A stretch of 41,406 nt of DNA from CAYRYU01 sp964428355 (GCA_964428355.1 CAYRYU010000061.1:1-41406); one strand, 5' to 3'; shown: positions 32,765 to 41,406, numbered from the stretch's first letter. Notes: generated from the letters alone by a model not told the origin. Made by a program: numbers and translations.

Positions 32765-33496
32765 TCAGCGGGCAGGCTGCGTCCAGTACCAGGCGAAACG
32801 GAGTTCGTCCGAGATCGTGTAGTCGGCCGAGGTTTCCTCCGGGGTGGAGGCCGCTTCTTTCCCCTGCTCGAGAAATCGGGCGGGCCCCGTCTTTCCCTGG
32901 AACTGGAAGCCTCCCTTAACCGCTGCAAAACGGCTGAGAACCTCGTTGACCTTTGCAACCCCGATTCCGGAACCTGATCTGACCTCGAAATGGGGAGTCC
33001 GTATCGTCACCATTGCGGGGCAACCGGCAAGAAAACGGATTCCCATGAGGCCTCCGGAAACCTCGATTGTCGCAGAAGCCAGGAAGATCATGCGGGTTTC
33101 CTCCTTCACCCGGGCCTCGAACCAACCGGGGGCTTCCAGGACAGCTTGACCGTCCTCTCCCGTTTCGATGCCCTGCCCCGTCTCGAGCGTCAGGCCAGTG
33201 TCTGCGGTTTCCCCGACACCACCCCCAACCAACCTGAAAAGGGTTCCCTCGATTTTGCGAACGTGAATCCCTGGCTCCAAAGAGGCATTGCCCGGCTTAC
33301 CTGCCCCAGCCGCTTCGGCGGAGGCTGGCGCGGCCGTTGAGGCGGGCGGAGCCGCGGGCGCCGCGGGCGGGAAGGTCGCCGGCGCGGCGGCGGCCGCAAG
33401 GAAAAACAGAACGGCGCAGAGGCGCAACGCCAAAGGCCCGCCCAGAAGGTCAGAGCTTCTGGAGCCGGAAGATGTGGATCGATCTCGTTTTCCCAT
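32765..33496 (-). CDS. Secreted FecR-like protein
   Basis: A protein of about 243 residues. A hydrophobic stretch (LCAVLFFLAAAAAP) near residue 30 is a likely signal or anchor, followed by an Ala/Pro-rich linker and a FecR-type beta domain (GTLFRLVGGG, LETGQGIETGEDGQAVLE, RFLAGCPAMVTIRTPHFEVRS, shown in part). FecR domains occur in envelope sensors, but no sigma factor is adjacent here. The start is uncertain: the ATG at 33496 lies 47 bp inside the end of the NHL-protein gene, and no strong ribosome site precedes it; a start nearer the stop of that gene is possible. It is the last gene of the minus-strand lon run. The high Ala/Pro content fits a cell-surface protein. Confidence 0.72.
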   Translation of the reverse strand: MGKRDRSTSSGSRSSDLLGGPLALRLCAVLFFLAAAAAPATFPPAAPAAPPASTAAPASAEAAGAGKPGNASLEPGIHVRKIEGTLFRLVGGGVGETADTGLTLETGQGIETGEDGQAVLEAPGWFEARVKEETRMIFLASATIEVSGGLMGIRFLAGCPAMVTIRTPHFEVRSGSGIGVAKVNEVLSRFAAVKGGFQFQGKTGPARFLEQGKEAASTPEETSADYTISDELRFAWYWTQPAR

Positions 33497-35987
33497 CACC
33501 GACCGCGACGAGCCCGTCCGCCCTGACGGCAACACCCGTGGGAGTCCAGGGAACCGTGGGATCGGGAGAGCCGATGTTCAAAACCTGGCGTCCGGAGGGG
33601 TCGAAACGTGCGACCCGGTGGCCTTCCCCGTCGGATACCCATGGATATCCCCAACAGTCCACTTCGAGGTTGTTGGCGTCCTTGGTACCGGTCGAGAAAC
33701 CCGCTCCGAACTTGCCTTCCTTGGAGAACCACTGGAGGCGGCCCGAATCCCCCTCGAGGATCCAGACCTTGTCCTGGTGGATATGGATCGAGGTGGGAGT
33801 GTCGAGGTATCCGGGGAGTTCACCTTTCCTCCCGAATCCGCTCCGGAACGTTCCATCTGTGGAAAACCTCATCACCCTGCAGTTCCCCCTGTCGACGACC
33901 CACAATTGGTTCCCGTCGATCTTGACCCCGTGCGGAAGATCGAGCTGCCCCATCTTCACTCCCCAGGTTCCGATGTCCCGGACAGGGTTCCCGAGGATGT
34001 CGAAGAAATGGACACAATGAACCGCAGTGTCGGGAACGAAGATCCCCTCACGGGAAACGTCCACATCGACCGGGAGGCTCAGGAACCCCAATCCCTTTCC
34101 CTTCTTCCCGAAAGCGGAGACGAACTGGCCCTCTTCAGAGAAGTTGAGAATTCGCCTGGTCTGGCTGTCGACGACCCAGAGGCTTCCCGAGGGTCCCCAG
34201 GTAATGCTTTTGGGCCATGAGATCGGATCGATGCTTCCGGGTTCGGAGATCGGAAAACGGCAGAGGTGTGTGCAGGTCGTATTGGGACCGGGATCGGGAA
34301 TCGGAACTACGGGTTTGAGAATCACTACGGGCTTGACCGGGGGCTTGTCAGGCAATGGGGCCACTGTCGGGGAAGCCGGGGGCGGTTTCAAGGAAACCGG
34401 GGAGGTTGATGGAAGCGGCGGCCTGATCAGATCCGACTCATCGTCGGCGGGTGCATCCGCCAGCCATGCCGCTTCGGAAGAGATGTCGGGGGCGGTTTCC
34501 GAAGCACGGGGCTGGATCAGCGCGGTGGTTTGCGATGAAACTCCGGGCGTGTGAACCGGAACGCCGCCCGTGGAAACCGTCCGCGAAAACCTTGCACGGA
34601 CAACCTCGACGGGTGCATCCCGACCCGCGAAACTCGCTGAAACCGCCAGCGAGATCTCCTCTTCCGCGCCCTGGAGGCGGGTCTTGGGAAAGCTCAACGC
34701 GAACCCGAATGGCCTGCCCTGAAAGCGGATTCCGTCCAGATCGCCCACCGGAGGGAGGTTCGGACCGAGCGGAAACCGGAAAAGGGGCTTCCCGGCCGAA
34801 GAGAAGACCATTTCGACATTGTCGAGCCCGATGACCTGGGCATCCTCGGTCGGCATCAGATCGGGATGGGGTTGCCAGGAAAGGTCGACCCGGATTTGCC
34901 CATCGTCTCCGGCGATTCCGAGTTTCAGCTCGGGAATCGTGGAAAAGCGGAAGGACCCCAGGGGCTGCTTTGAAACCGGGTGGAAGGCCTTGACCTGATA
35001 GACCGCCCCGTTCAGGAGGCGGGATGGAAGGAACCTGATCCCGTTACGGCCCGCGGGGAAACATCGGCCCGGGGCTTCCCGCTCCGTGCCGTCGATCCCG
35101 ATGAAGGAAACCCGAAGGACGGTGTCGAGGCGCGTATCCAGCGGAATCTCGGTGCCCAATTGGACCTCGACCGGCTTGTACGGATCTGCGTAACCCTTCC
35201 CCGCAGGTTGAACAAGGACGGCATTCATAGTCCCAGAGGTGGATGGCGATGGAGGTGGAACCACCGCCGCCGGAGCGGTTGTGGAAGTCGCTGTAGGAGC
35301 CGGTGTAGGAACCGCTGTCGGGGCGGGCGGCGTGGGGACCGTCGTAACGGAAACCACGTCCGGGGTTGTCGTTGGGGGAGTAGGAGACGGAGAGACCGTT
35401 GGTGGTGGGACCGCGATCGTGATGGTGGGCGGCACGGAAGCTGCCTGAGGAGGAACGAGTACCAGGACCGGCGGAAGGCTTTCGGAGGCGTCCGCCTGGC
35501 CACCGACGTTGGTCGAAACGTTCGTCGGGACGTTCGACAAGGTCGCAGTGGCGCTGCCGCTTTCGGCCGTTCCCGCCGTCGGAGTTGCCTTGGCCGGAGG
35601 GGCGGCGACGAGGAGTTCTCCGCCGTCGATCACCTTGAGCTTGAAGCGGAGTTCCCCGCCCGAAGCGCCGGTGGCCGAAGTGACCTTGATCTCGTAGATT
35701 CCCGCTTCTGCCAGATCGAGGGACTTGATACCCTCGGAGTTCTTGAAACTGACGGAGGGGTCGGAGGTCAGGGAAACCTCCGTGACCCTCACGCCAGAAT
35801 AGGGTTTTCCGAAAGCGTCCGAGATCTCGAAGGAGAGCTTTTTGGGTTTGTCGAGCAGCATGTAGTTCGAGATTTCCATCGTCTCGCTTCGGGAAGCGGG
35901 GAACAGGCCGCTGTAATCCAGTTGGACACCGGCAAGGGCGACCGCCACCCACATGCCGAAAAGAAGCGAAATCGCCGCTCGTTTCAT
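33450..35987 (-). CDS. Secreted NHL beta-propeller protein with low-complexity linker
   Basis: An 845-residue exported protein. A signal peptide (MKRAAISLLFGMWVAVALAG) is followed by an Ig-like region (about 20-120) and a Pro/Thr/Ser-rich low-complexity segment (about 125-255, repeats of TPP/APTP type). A second beta region follows, then a second Pro-rich stretch near 540-585. The last 255 residues are an NHL six-bladed propeller, with repeated G.LWVVD, R.L.FS..G.F...FG and P.DV motifs. Such propellers bind proteins or glycans. The ATG follows AAGGGGG at 6 nt. It lies 16 bp after the preceding secreted gene and overlaps the FecR-like gene at its end. Confidence 0.85.
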   Translation of the reverse strand: MKRAAISLLFGMWVAVALAGVQLDYSGLFPASRSETMEISNYMLLDKPKKLSFEISDAFGKPYSGVRVTEVSLTSDPSVSFKNSEGIKSLDLAEAGIYEIKVTSATGASGGELRFKLKVIDGGELLVAAPPAKATPTAGTAESGSATATLSNVPTNVSTNVGGQADASESLPPVLVLVPPQAASVPPTITIAVPPPTVSPSPTPPTTTPDVVSVTTVPTPPAPTAVPTPAPTATSTTAPAAVVPPPSPSTSGTMNAVLVQPAGKGYADPYKPVEVQLGTEIPLDTRLDTVLRVSFIGIDGTEREAPGRCFPAGRNGIRFLPSRLLNGAVYQVKAFHPVSKQPLGSFRFSTIPELKLGIAGDDGQIRVDLSWQPHPDLMPTEDAQVIGLDNVEMVFSSAGKPLFRFPLGPNLPPVGDLDGIRFQGRPFGFALSFPKTRLQGAEEEISLAVSASFAGRDAPVEVVRARFSRTVSTGGVPVHTPGVSSQTTALIQPRASETAPDISSEAAWLADAPADDESDLIRPPLPSTSPVSLKPPPASPTVAPLPDKPPVKPVVILKPVVPIPDPGPNTTCTHLCRFPISEPGSIDPISWPKSITWGPSGSLWVVDSQTRRILNFSEEGQFVSAFGKKGKGLGFLSLPVDVDVSREGIFVPDTAVHCVHFFDILGNPVRDIGTWGVKMGQLDLPHGVKIDGNQLWVVDRGNCRVMRFSTDGTFRSGFGRKGELPGYLDTPTSIHIHQDKVWILEGDSGRLQWFSKEGKFGAGFSTGTKDANNLEVDCWGYPWVSDGEGHRVARFDPSGRQVLNIGSPDPTVPWTPTGVAVRADGLVAVGDGKTRSIHIFRLQKL

Positions 35988-36003
35988 GTCAAACCCCCTT
36001 CGA

Positions 36004-37593
36004 TTACCGGACCCAGATGCTCCTGGGATAGAGGTTCCTCAGGGTGTTCCAGACCGTCTGGGCCTCGATGTAGTTCCTTTCCCGCTGGTAGAGGTCGGAA
36101 AGCAATGCCAGCGCGTGGTTGACCTTGGTGGGCCGCTCGGCTCCCGTCAGGAGCTTGATCAGAACGTCCACAGATTCGGTCGGGAAGCGGGAAGAGGCTC
36201 CCAGGGCACCCATGAAAAGGACATCCGCGGTCTTGACCGGCAGGTAGAGGGGGTAGATGATTTCTTCCAAAAGGATCCGGTCGCGGGCTTTGAGGGAACC
36301 TTCAACCTTCTGGAATTCGGAATAGGAAGCGTCCCGCTTGTCGGCCCCGAACAGAAAGAGCACCTGCATGGGAAGGTTCTTGAGCTTTGCTTCGCTTTTG
36401 AACTCGTTCATGAAATGCCCGAGGTCGGCCTTCCTACCCTGGATCAAGAGGCTGAGGGCCGTGAGTTCCTTGACTTCCTGGAGAGAAATCTCGGGGAGCC
36501 AGCCATTGTCATAGGGAAAGAGGGACTTCATCTGGCCCAGGGCCATGAGGTCGTCGGTCGTCTGCGGATCGGTGATCTTCCCGTTGGCGGTCCTGGCCAG
36601 AAGAGCCTCGAACTTTGCGGTTTCGGCATACATCGGAATCTCAGCCAAACGGTCGAGAAAAAGGCGCGCGGTGTCGGGATCACGCATCTCGTGCCGGTAG
36701 ATGCAGCTCAGTTCCAGGATGGCCTTTCCGCGGAGGGAAGGGTCGCCTTCGGGGTAATCGGCGAGGAACCCGGAAAGTTTCTGCATTCTCTGAACCGGGG
36801 CAAGGAAATGGTAGGTGGTCCGCTGGGTGCCCATCCAACGGATGTCAATCCCGTGCACGGGGGGATTGACGGAATCCATTTTGACCATCCCGAGCATTTC
36901 TGCTTCGAGGGCCCCTTCGGAGAAATAGCCTTGTTCGACGGCTTTGCCCAGGGCTTCGGATGCGGAGAAACCATCCAGCTCACCCTTCCGGACCTTCTCG
37001 AGGTTCTTGTTGACGATCTCGGTACCTTTGGCGTATCGCTTCAGATCACGCTTGGTCTTTGTTCGGGGGAAACGGGAGTCGAGATCGGCAAGGAACTTTT
37101 CCGCGGTCCGGTATTTCTTGGCGGCGAGGAATGCCGAGAACTGGAGATACTCGAAAGAAGGTTTCCCGGCGTCGCTGACGAGAAGGGACGCATCGGTAAG
37201 GGCCTTCTCGCCATCTTCGAACCGGCCTTCCCAATAATCGAGGAAGGCTTTGCGGACCAGCACGTCCTTGCGGTGGATTCCCTTGGGGAACATCGAGAGG
37301 TAGGTATCGATCGCGACCTTGACCTCGGGGAACAGCGGTTGGACGAGGCATTTGGAGGCGATGGAAAGCGCACTTTCCCTGATCCAGGGCTTGAATTTTG
37401 GCTGCGTGAACTCCATCGCGCGCTGGAATGTCGCCTGGATGTCGGCGATAGCAGCGGGTTCCCGGTCGGAAAAGGAGGCAACCGACTTCGCGACCTGACG
37501 GTCGATCCTCTTCAATTCCGCCTGGGGGGACCCGAAGACCGATCCCGGAAGAAAGACGACAATGAGAAACCAGGCCAGAAAGCTCTTTTTCAT
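36004..37593 (-). CDS. Secreted helical-repeat (TPR/SEL1-like) protein
   Basis: A 529-residue exported protein. The N-terminus MKKSFLAWFLIVVFLPGSVFG is a clear signal peptide. The mature part is almost wholly alpha-helical, with spaced helical hairpins like degenerate tetratricopeptide repeats (DYWEGRFEDGEKALTDASLL, LLSDLYQRERNYIEAQTVWN), so it is a likely periplasmic scaffold. The ATG overlaps the TGA of the EngB gene (ATGA) and has AGGGGG upstream, so its synthesis is tied to EngB. It is 16 bp ahead of the NHL-protein gene. No enzyme motif seen. Confidence 0.82.
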   Translation of the reverse strand: MKKSFLAWFLIVVFLPGSVFGSPQAELKRIDRQVAKSVASFSDREPAAIADIQATFQRAMEFTQPKFKPWIRESALSIASKCLVQPLFPEVKVAIDTYLSMFPKGIHRKDVLVRKAFLDYWEGRFEDGEKALTDASLLVSDAGKPSFEYLQFSAFLAAKKYRTAEKFLADLDSRFPRTKTKRDLKRYAKGTEIVNKNLEKVRKGELDGFSASEALGKAVEQGYFSEGALEAEMLGMVKMDSVNPPVHGIDIRWMGTQRTTYHFLAPVQRMQKLSGFLADYPEGDPSLRGKAILELSCIYRHEMRDPDTARLFLDRLAEIPMYAETAKFEALLARTANGKITDPQTTDDLMALGQMKSLFPYDNGWLPEISLQEVKELTALSLLIQGRKADLGHFMNEFKSEAKLKNLPMQVLFLFGADKRDASYSEFQKVEGSLKARDRILLEEIIYPLYLPVKTADVLFMGALGASSRFPTESVDVLIKLLTGAERPTKVNHALALLSDLYQRERNYIEAQTVWNTLRNLYPRSIWVR

Positions 37594-39103
37594 ATATCCC
37601 CCTTAGGTGTTTGGTTTTCGTTTTTGGGTCGTTCCACTATTTGCTTTTCCACTGCGGGCTTTTCAACGTTGGGTTTCACCGGATTCTGAATTTCGGAAGC
37701 GGGTTTTCCCTGGGTCCCCCGGTTTCCCTGGTTGGGCGGGTTCACTTGGGGCTGGGGCGGGCGACCGTCCCTGCCCCGCCGCCGACGGTGATTGCTCCTG
37801 GGACGGGATGGGTCGCCTTGGGATCCCCCCTGGCCTCCCTGGCCTCCCTGGCCGCCTTCCCGCGGACCCTGGGGACGGTTGTCCACGCGGGGCGGTCGGG
37901 GGCCTCCCTGGTTCTGCCGATCTCCAGGCCCCTGGCGCTTTGGGCCGTTCGGTTGGCCGGGCCGCCCGGGTTGGTTGGAGGAGTCACCGAAACGCTCGTC
38001 CCGATTTCTCGGGGCGGACGGGCCTCGATCATTGTGGGAGGCCGCACCCTCCGGGCGGTTCTGGGGGGCTTGCTCGCGGGCAGGCCTTTGTTCGCGAGAG
38101 GGTTGTTCGCGGGGGGAAGGCGCCGGGCTTCCTTCCGGAATTGCCTGGGCTCCCTGANNNNNNNNNNNNNNNNNNNNNNNNNNNNNNNNNNNNNNNNNNN
38201 NNNNNNNNNNNNNNNNNNNNNNNNNNNNNNNNNNNNNNNNNNNNNNNNNNNNNNNNNTTGTTCGCGGGGGGAAGGCGCCGGGCTTCCTTCCGGAATTGCC
38301 TGGGCTCCCTGAGCAGAGGAGGCAGGCCGCGCGGTTTCTTCTTTAGCTCCGGTTTCCGCCCCAGCAACAGCTCCTGGGACCGGGGCCCCGGTTTGTTGGG
38401 CGGAGGGAACAGGTCTGCGGTCGCCCGACCCGGGTTGCGGCGACCTTCCGTCGGATCTCTTCCGGTCGCGCCCGCCGCCGCCCTTCCGGGGTGCCTGGGA
38501 CCGTCCGGCCTTTTCCGAGAAATCCCCGCCTTCGAGCATGATGCCCAGGGTGTCAAGGAGTTCCTCGCGACCCTGGCGGGTCTTGGAGGAAAAGGGTATC
38601 ACCCGGTTGATCCTGAGGTCCTTCATGGTCTGACGCTGGGTCCGGAGAACGGCCTGGATGCCCAGTTTGTCCGATTTGTTGAGCACCAGGAGGAAGTTGA
38701 TCTTCCGTTCTCGGAGCCAGAAGAACATCTGCTTGTCCAAGGTGGAAGGGGGATGTCGGATATCCATTATCTGGAGGATTCCCTTCAGGTTGGGGCACTT
38801 CTCGAAAAAATCGTCCATCATCTTCTGGATCTTTTCCCGTGTGACCTTCGATGCTTTCGAATAGCCGTAACCCGGAAGATCCACGATGTAGAATGCCTCG
38901 TTGATCAGATAAAAGTTGATGGTAAGCGTCTTCCCCGGAGTGGAGCTGGTTTTCGCCATCTCCCTTCTCTGGACGAGGGTGTTGATCAGCGAGGACTTTC
39001 CAACGTTACTCCGGCCCACGAATGCGATCACGGGGAGGTTGTCCGCGGGAAGAGACTCCGCACCCGTGACACAGGCCGTGAACATTGCAGCGGTGACTTT
39101 CAT
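37590..39103 (-). CDS. engB: EngB/YihA GTPase with long disordered C-terminal tail (split by an artefactual N gap)
   Basis: When the false gap is collapsed, this is one 452-residue protein. Residues 1-190 are a complete EngB GTPase, which aids late assembly of the large ribosomal subunit: P-loop GRSNVGKSS (30-38), TSSTPGKT switch I, DLPGYGYSKAS switch II, NKSDK and SSKT. Typical EngB ends near residue 200. Here about 260 more residues follow, rich in Gly, Arg, Gln, Pro and Asn, with REQ repeats, a GGQ repeat near 37830-37860 and a basic RRRRGRDGR cluster. Such RG-rich tails often bind RNA. The ATG at 39103 was chosen because GAGG lies 6 nt upstream; the ATG at 39109 is too close to it. It begins 8 bp after the lon stop and overlaps the next gene (ATGA). 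Confidence 0.88.
37829..37857. repeat. Short tandem repeat in the EngB tail
   Basis: Three copies of a 9-bp unit (CCCTGGCCT on the plus strand) encode GGQ-type repeats in the disordered tail. It is one of several low-complexity blocks in this gene. Confidence 0.7.
38103..38312. other. Assembly artefact: 100 N between two identical 55-bp copies
   Basis: The 55 bases at 38103-38157 recur identically at 38258-38312, flanking exactly 100 N. Removing 155 bp restores one open frame through the EngB tail: the codon series ending in CGC GAA CAA runs straight into CCC TCT CGC. It has the same signature as the gap at 4407-4506, so both contigs overlap by one assembler k-mer and the gap length is not real. 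Confidence 0.93.
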
Positions 39104-39111
39104 CGCCATCC

Positions 39112-41406
39112 TCAGACCCGCGATTTCTTTCCGCTTCGGCGCGATTTCCGGCCCTCGGGATATCCGTTGGGAAACTTGAGCGGCGAGGTCTTGGGTTCCC
39201 CGACCAGGGCGAGCGAAAGGATCTCGTCTGCGAACCGGACGTGGTGGAAGGTCATGGTTTTCCTGATCTCCTCGGGTATCTCCTCCAGGTCCTTCCGGTT
39301 CTCGTTGGAAAGGATGATATTGAAGATCCCGTTCCGGTGGGCGGCAAGGAGCTTCTCTTTGATCCCTCCGACGGGAAGGACCTTCCCCCTGAGTGTGATC
39401 TCCCCGGTCATGGCGAAATTCCTGTTGACGGGAACCTCGTTCAGCGCAGAGTAGATCGCGGTCGTGATGGCGATTCCCGCCGACGGTCCGTCCTTGGGGA
39501 CTCCTCCCTCGGGGAAATGGATATGCAGATCGATCTTTTCGTAGTCGATCGGACGCATCCGGACCTTCGCTTCATGGCTCCGGAGATAGGAAAGACTTGC
39601 GTGTGCTGATTCCTTCATCACGTTGCCGAGAGATCCGGTCAGCATGATCTTTCCCCGGCCAGGCATTACGGCGACCTCGATCGGAAGTATGGTTCCCCCT
39701 ACCTCGGTCCATGCGAGGCCTGTTACAACCCCGATTTCGTCGCTCTCTTCCTTTTTGTCCCCGAAGAAGGTGGGGACTCCCAGATACTGGGAAACCGCAT
39801 CCGGAGTGATCTTTATGGGGTCGATAGGGATGACCGGCGGTTCTCTGGTCTCCTTGGAATCCTTGGATTCCTTGGAATCTTTCAATTCCCGGGAATCCCT
39901 GGCTTCCTTCGATTCCCTGGTCTCTTTCGATTCCTTGGTGCTCTTCACATCTTTTGCCTCGGTTTCTTCGGGCGGCTCCGCGCCTTTTTCAGCAGCCACG
40001 ATCTTGCGGGCAACCTTCCGGCTTATGGATGCGATCTCGCGTTCGAGGTTCCGGACGCCTGCCTCACGGGTGTAGAACCGGATGATATGTCGGATGGAAT
40101 CGTCCTGGAACTCGACCTCGTGCTTGTCGATGCCGTTCGATTCCTTCTGCTTGGGAACAAGATATCGCTTCGCGATCTCGAGCTTTTCCTCCTCCGTGTA
40201 CCCGGGAAGGAACACGATCTCGAGGCGGTCCTTGAGTGCGGGTGGAATCGTGTGGGGCACGTTGGCCGTGGTGAGGAAAAGGACTTTCGAGAGGTCGAAG
40301 GGGGTGGCGATGAAGTGATCCGAAAAGGTGTGGTTCTGCTCAGGGTCGAGAACTTCCAGTAGGGCCGAGCTCGGGTCACCACGGAAGTCCATCCCCATTT
40401 TATCGATTTCGTCGAGAAGGATGACCGGATTTCGGGCCCCGGTATCACGAAGGGCCTGTATGATCCGGCCCGGCATCGCTCCGATGTAGGTCCGGCGGTG
40501 GCCGCGGATTTCAGCTTCGTCGCGCATTCCGCCAAGGGAGATGCGGGCGAACTTCCGGTTCAGTGACCTGGCGATCGACTTCCCGAGCGAGGTCTTGCCT
40601 ACCCCGGGAGGGCCGATGAGGCAGAGGATGGGTCCCTTGATCGATTTCTTCAGTTTGCAGACGGCGAGGTATTCGAGGATCCGCTCTTTCACCTTCTTGA
40701 GCCCGTAATGGTCGTTCTCCAGGATCGCCTCGGACTTGTCGATGTCGATCCGGTCTTTCGTCGATTTCGACCAGGGGAGCGAGATCAGCCAGTCGATGTA
40801 GTTTCTGGAGACCGTTGCCTCGGCCGACCCGGGGGGCATCTTGGAAAGCTTGTTGAGCTCCTTTTCCGCCTTGGTCCGGGCTTCCTCCGGCATCTTTGCC
40901 TTCGCGATGGCTTCCTTGAGTTCGTCGATCTCCTCGACCCGTTCGTCTCCCTCGCCCAGTTCCTTCTGGATCGCCTTCATCTGCTCGCGGAGGTAATACT
41001 CCTTCTGGATCTGTTCCATTTGTTTCCGGACCTGGCCGCGGATCTTCTTTTCGACGACCATGATCTCGAGCTCGCGGTTGAGGATTCCCGCGATCTTCTC
41101 CAAACGGGCCTTCGGCTCGAAAGCCTGCAGGATCTCCTGCTTCTCCTCGATCTTGAGCGTGAGGTGCGCGGTAATGATGTCCGCGAGGCGTCCGGGTTCC
41201 TCGACGTTGTTGGCGATCATGATCACTTCGAGGGGGATCTTCTTGTTCAGTTTGACATACTGCTCGAAAAGGTTGATCACGTTGCGCATCAGGGCCTGGA
41301 GCTCGATCGTCTTTTCGTCCTTGACGATCACTTCGGCGACCTGGACCTCGAAGAACTCGTCGGAACGGACGAAATTCTGGATCTTCACGCGGGTGGTTCC
41401 CTCGAC
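39112..41406 (-). CDS. lon: ATP-dependent Lon protease (5' end outside window)
   Basis: The 764 visible residues run from the middle of the N-terminal substrate domain (VEGTTRVKIQ is the usual VEGL-R-RI motif) to the end. The AAA+ domain has Walker A GPPGVGKTS, Walker B LLDEIDKM and the sensor/arginine-finger region. The protease domain has the catalytic Ser in PKDGPSAGIA and the Lys in GGIKEKLLAAHRNG. Lon degrades damaged and regulatory proteins in the cytoplasm. About 45 residues between the AAA+ and protease domains are unusual: a repetitive KES/KETRESKE/DSKE block, rich in Lys, Glu, Ser and Asp, encoded by degenerate tandem DNA repeats. The gene is followed 8 bp later by engB. About 70-90 N-terminal residues lie beyond the window. 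Confidence 0.96.
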   Translation of the reverse strand, partial: VEGTTRVKIQNFVRSDEFFEVQVAEVIVKDEKTIELQALMRNVINLFEQYVKLNKKIPLEVIMIANNVEEPGRLADIITAHLTLKIEEKQEILQAFEPKARLEKIAGILNRELEIMVVEKKIRGQVRKQMEQIQKEYYLREQMKAIQKELGEGDERVEEIDELKEAIAKAKMPEEARTKAEKELNKLSKMPPGSAEATVSRNYIDWLISLPWSKSTKDRIDIDKSEAILENDHYGLKKVKERILEYLAVCKLKKSIKGPILCLIGPPGVGKTSLGKSIARSLNRKFARISLGGMRDEAEIRGHRRTYIGAMPGRIIQALRDTGARNPVILLDEIDKMGMDFRGDPSSALLEVLDPEQNHTFSDHFIATPFDLSKVLFLTTANVPHTIPPALKDRLEIVFLPGYTEEEKLEIAKRYLVPKQKESNGIDKHEVEFQDDSIRHIIRFYTREAGVRNLEREIASISRKVARKIVAAEKGAEPPEETEAKDVKSTKESKETRESKEARDSRELKDSKESKDSKETREPPVIPIDPIKITPDAVSQYLGVPTFFGDKKEESDEIGVVTGLAWTEVGGTILPIEVAVMPGRGKIMLTGSLGNVMKESAHASLSYLRSHEAKVRMRPIDYEKIDLHIHFPEGGVPKDGPSAGIAITTAIYSALNEVPVNRNFAMTGEITLRGKVLPVGGIKEKLLAAHRNGIFNIILSNENRKDLEEIPEEIRKTMTFHHVRFADEILSLALVGEPKTSPLKFPNGYPEGRKSRRSGKKSRV
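39843..39951. repeat. Degenerate tandem repeat in the lon linker
   Basis: Imperfect units of 9-15 bp (TCCTTGGAT, TTCCTTGGAA and similar) encode the acidic/basic KES-type repeats between the AAA+ and protease domains of Lon. Such DNA could expand or shrink by slippage without loss of frame. Confidence 0.7.

Noticed and set aside
35225..35503. Open frames on both strands in the Pro/Thr-rich part of the NHL-protein gene
   Set aside because: Low-complexity, codon-biased DNA leaves all frames open; only the frame with a signal peptide and propeller makes sense.
39843..39951. Possible CRISPR array
   Set aside because: The units are short, imperfect and coding, with no spacers, and lie in frame inside lon.

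Overview
The window is a 41.4 kb piece of a GC-rich bacterial chromosome, about 60% GC by eye. It probably comes from an uncultivated, Gram-negative-type organism and a metagenome assembly. Several features suggest an envelope with periplasmic and outer-membrane functions: many signal peptides, a lipobox lipoprotein, LysM and FecR-type proteins, GspI/J/K-like pseudopilins and GDP-mannose sugar metabolism. Many products are long, unfamiliar secreted proteins, as in poorly sampled phyla such as Riflebacteria or Elusimicrobia, but no rRNA or ribosomal protein gene is present and I do not assign a phylum. Two runs of exactly 100 N (4407-4506 and 38158-38257) are each flanked by the same 55 bp on both sides. 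These look like scaffolding artefacts, and collapsing 155 bp at each site restores one open gene across each.

Layout. 1-5.4 kb: the 3' end of an unknown gene, an exported phospholipase D-like enzyme, tRNA-Asn(GTT) with its own promoter and terminator, a secreted unknown, and a membrane polyferredoxin fused to an HMA-like domain. 5.5-10.8 kb: an unusual AbiEi-like/TPR/winged-helix regulator, a secreted unknown and a secreted subtilase homologue without its catalytic Asp and Ser. 10.9-15.2 kb: a divergent pair, an RsbW-like ATPase/GAF/GGDEF signalling protein and a membrane-anchored beta-propeller. 15.3-22.9 kb: surface polysaccharide and lipid-linked sugar genes (B12-type radical SAM, GT2-methyltransferase fusion, a GT-C-type membrane glycosyltransferase with a small membrane partner, gmd and manC). 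23.1-29.6 kb: a minus-strand cluster of LysM protein, GspJ-, GspI- and GspK-like pseudopilins and a TPR protein, with an ECF sigma factor and its zinc-finger/FecR anti-sigma factor inside it. 29.6-32.7 kb: a polysaccharide deacetylase coupled to a GT4 glycosyltransferase, then a divergent lipoprotein. 32.8-41.4 kb: a minus-strand run lon, engB, a secreted helical-repeat protein, an NHL-propeller protein and a FecR-like protein.

How they fit together. The sugar genes can supply GDP-mannose and GDP-4-keto-6-deoxymannose and assemble or trim a surface glycan. The pseudopilin cluster has the three tip-type subunits but no major pilin, ATPase, platform or secretin in view, so it probably adds a dedicated tip to machinery encoded elsewhere under its own ECF switch. 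The lon-engB run ties quality control and ribosome assembly genes to secreted repeat proteins by very tight spacing. Several genes have a -10 box only 6-8 nt before the start codon, which predicts leaderless mRNAs.

The strongest candidates for something undescribed are the sigma/anti-sigma/pseudopilin-tip cluster, the AbiEi-like/TPR/wHTH fusion, the EngB with a roughly 260-residue disordered tail, the pseudo-subtilase with its secreted neighbour, and the GGDEF protein with an intact I-site but an altered active site.
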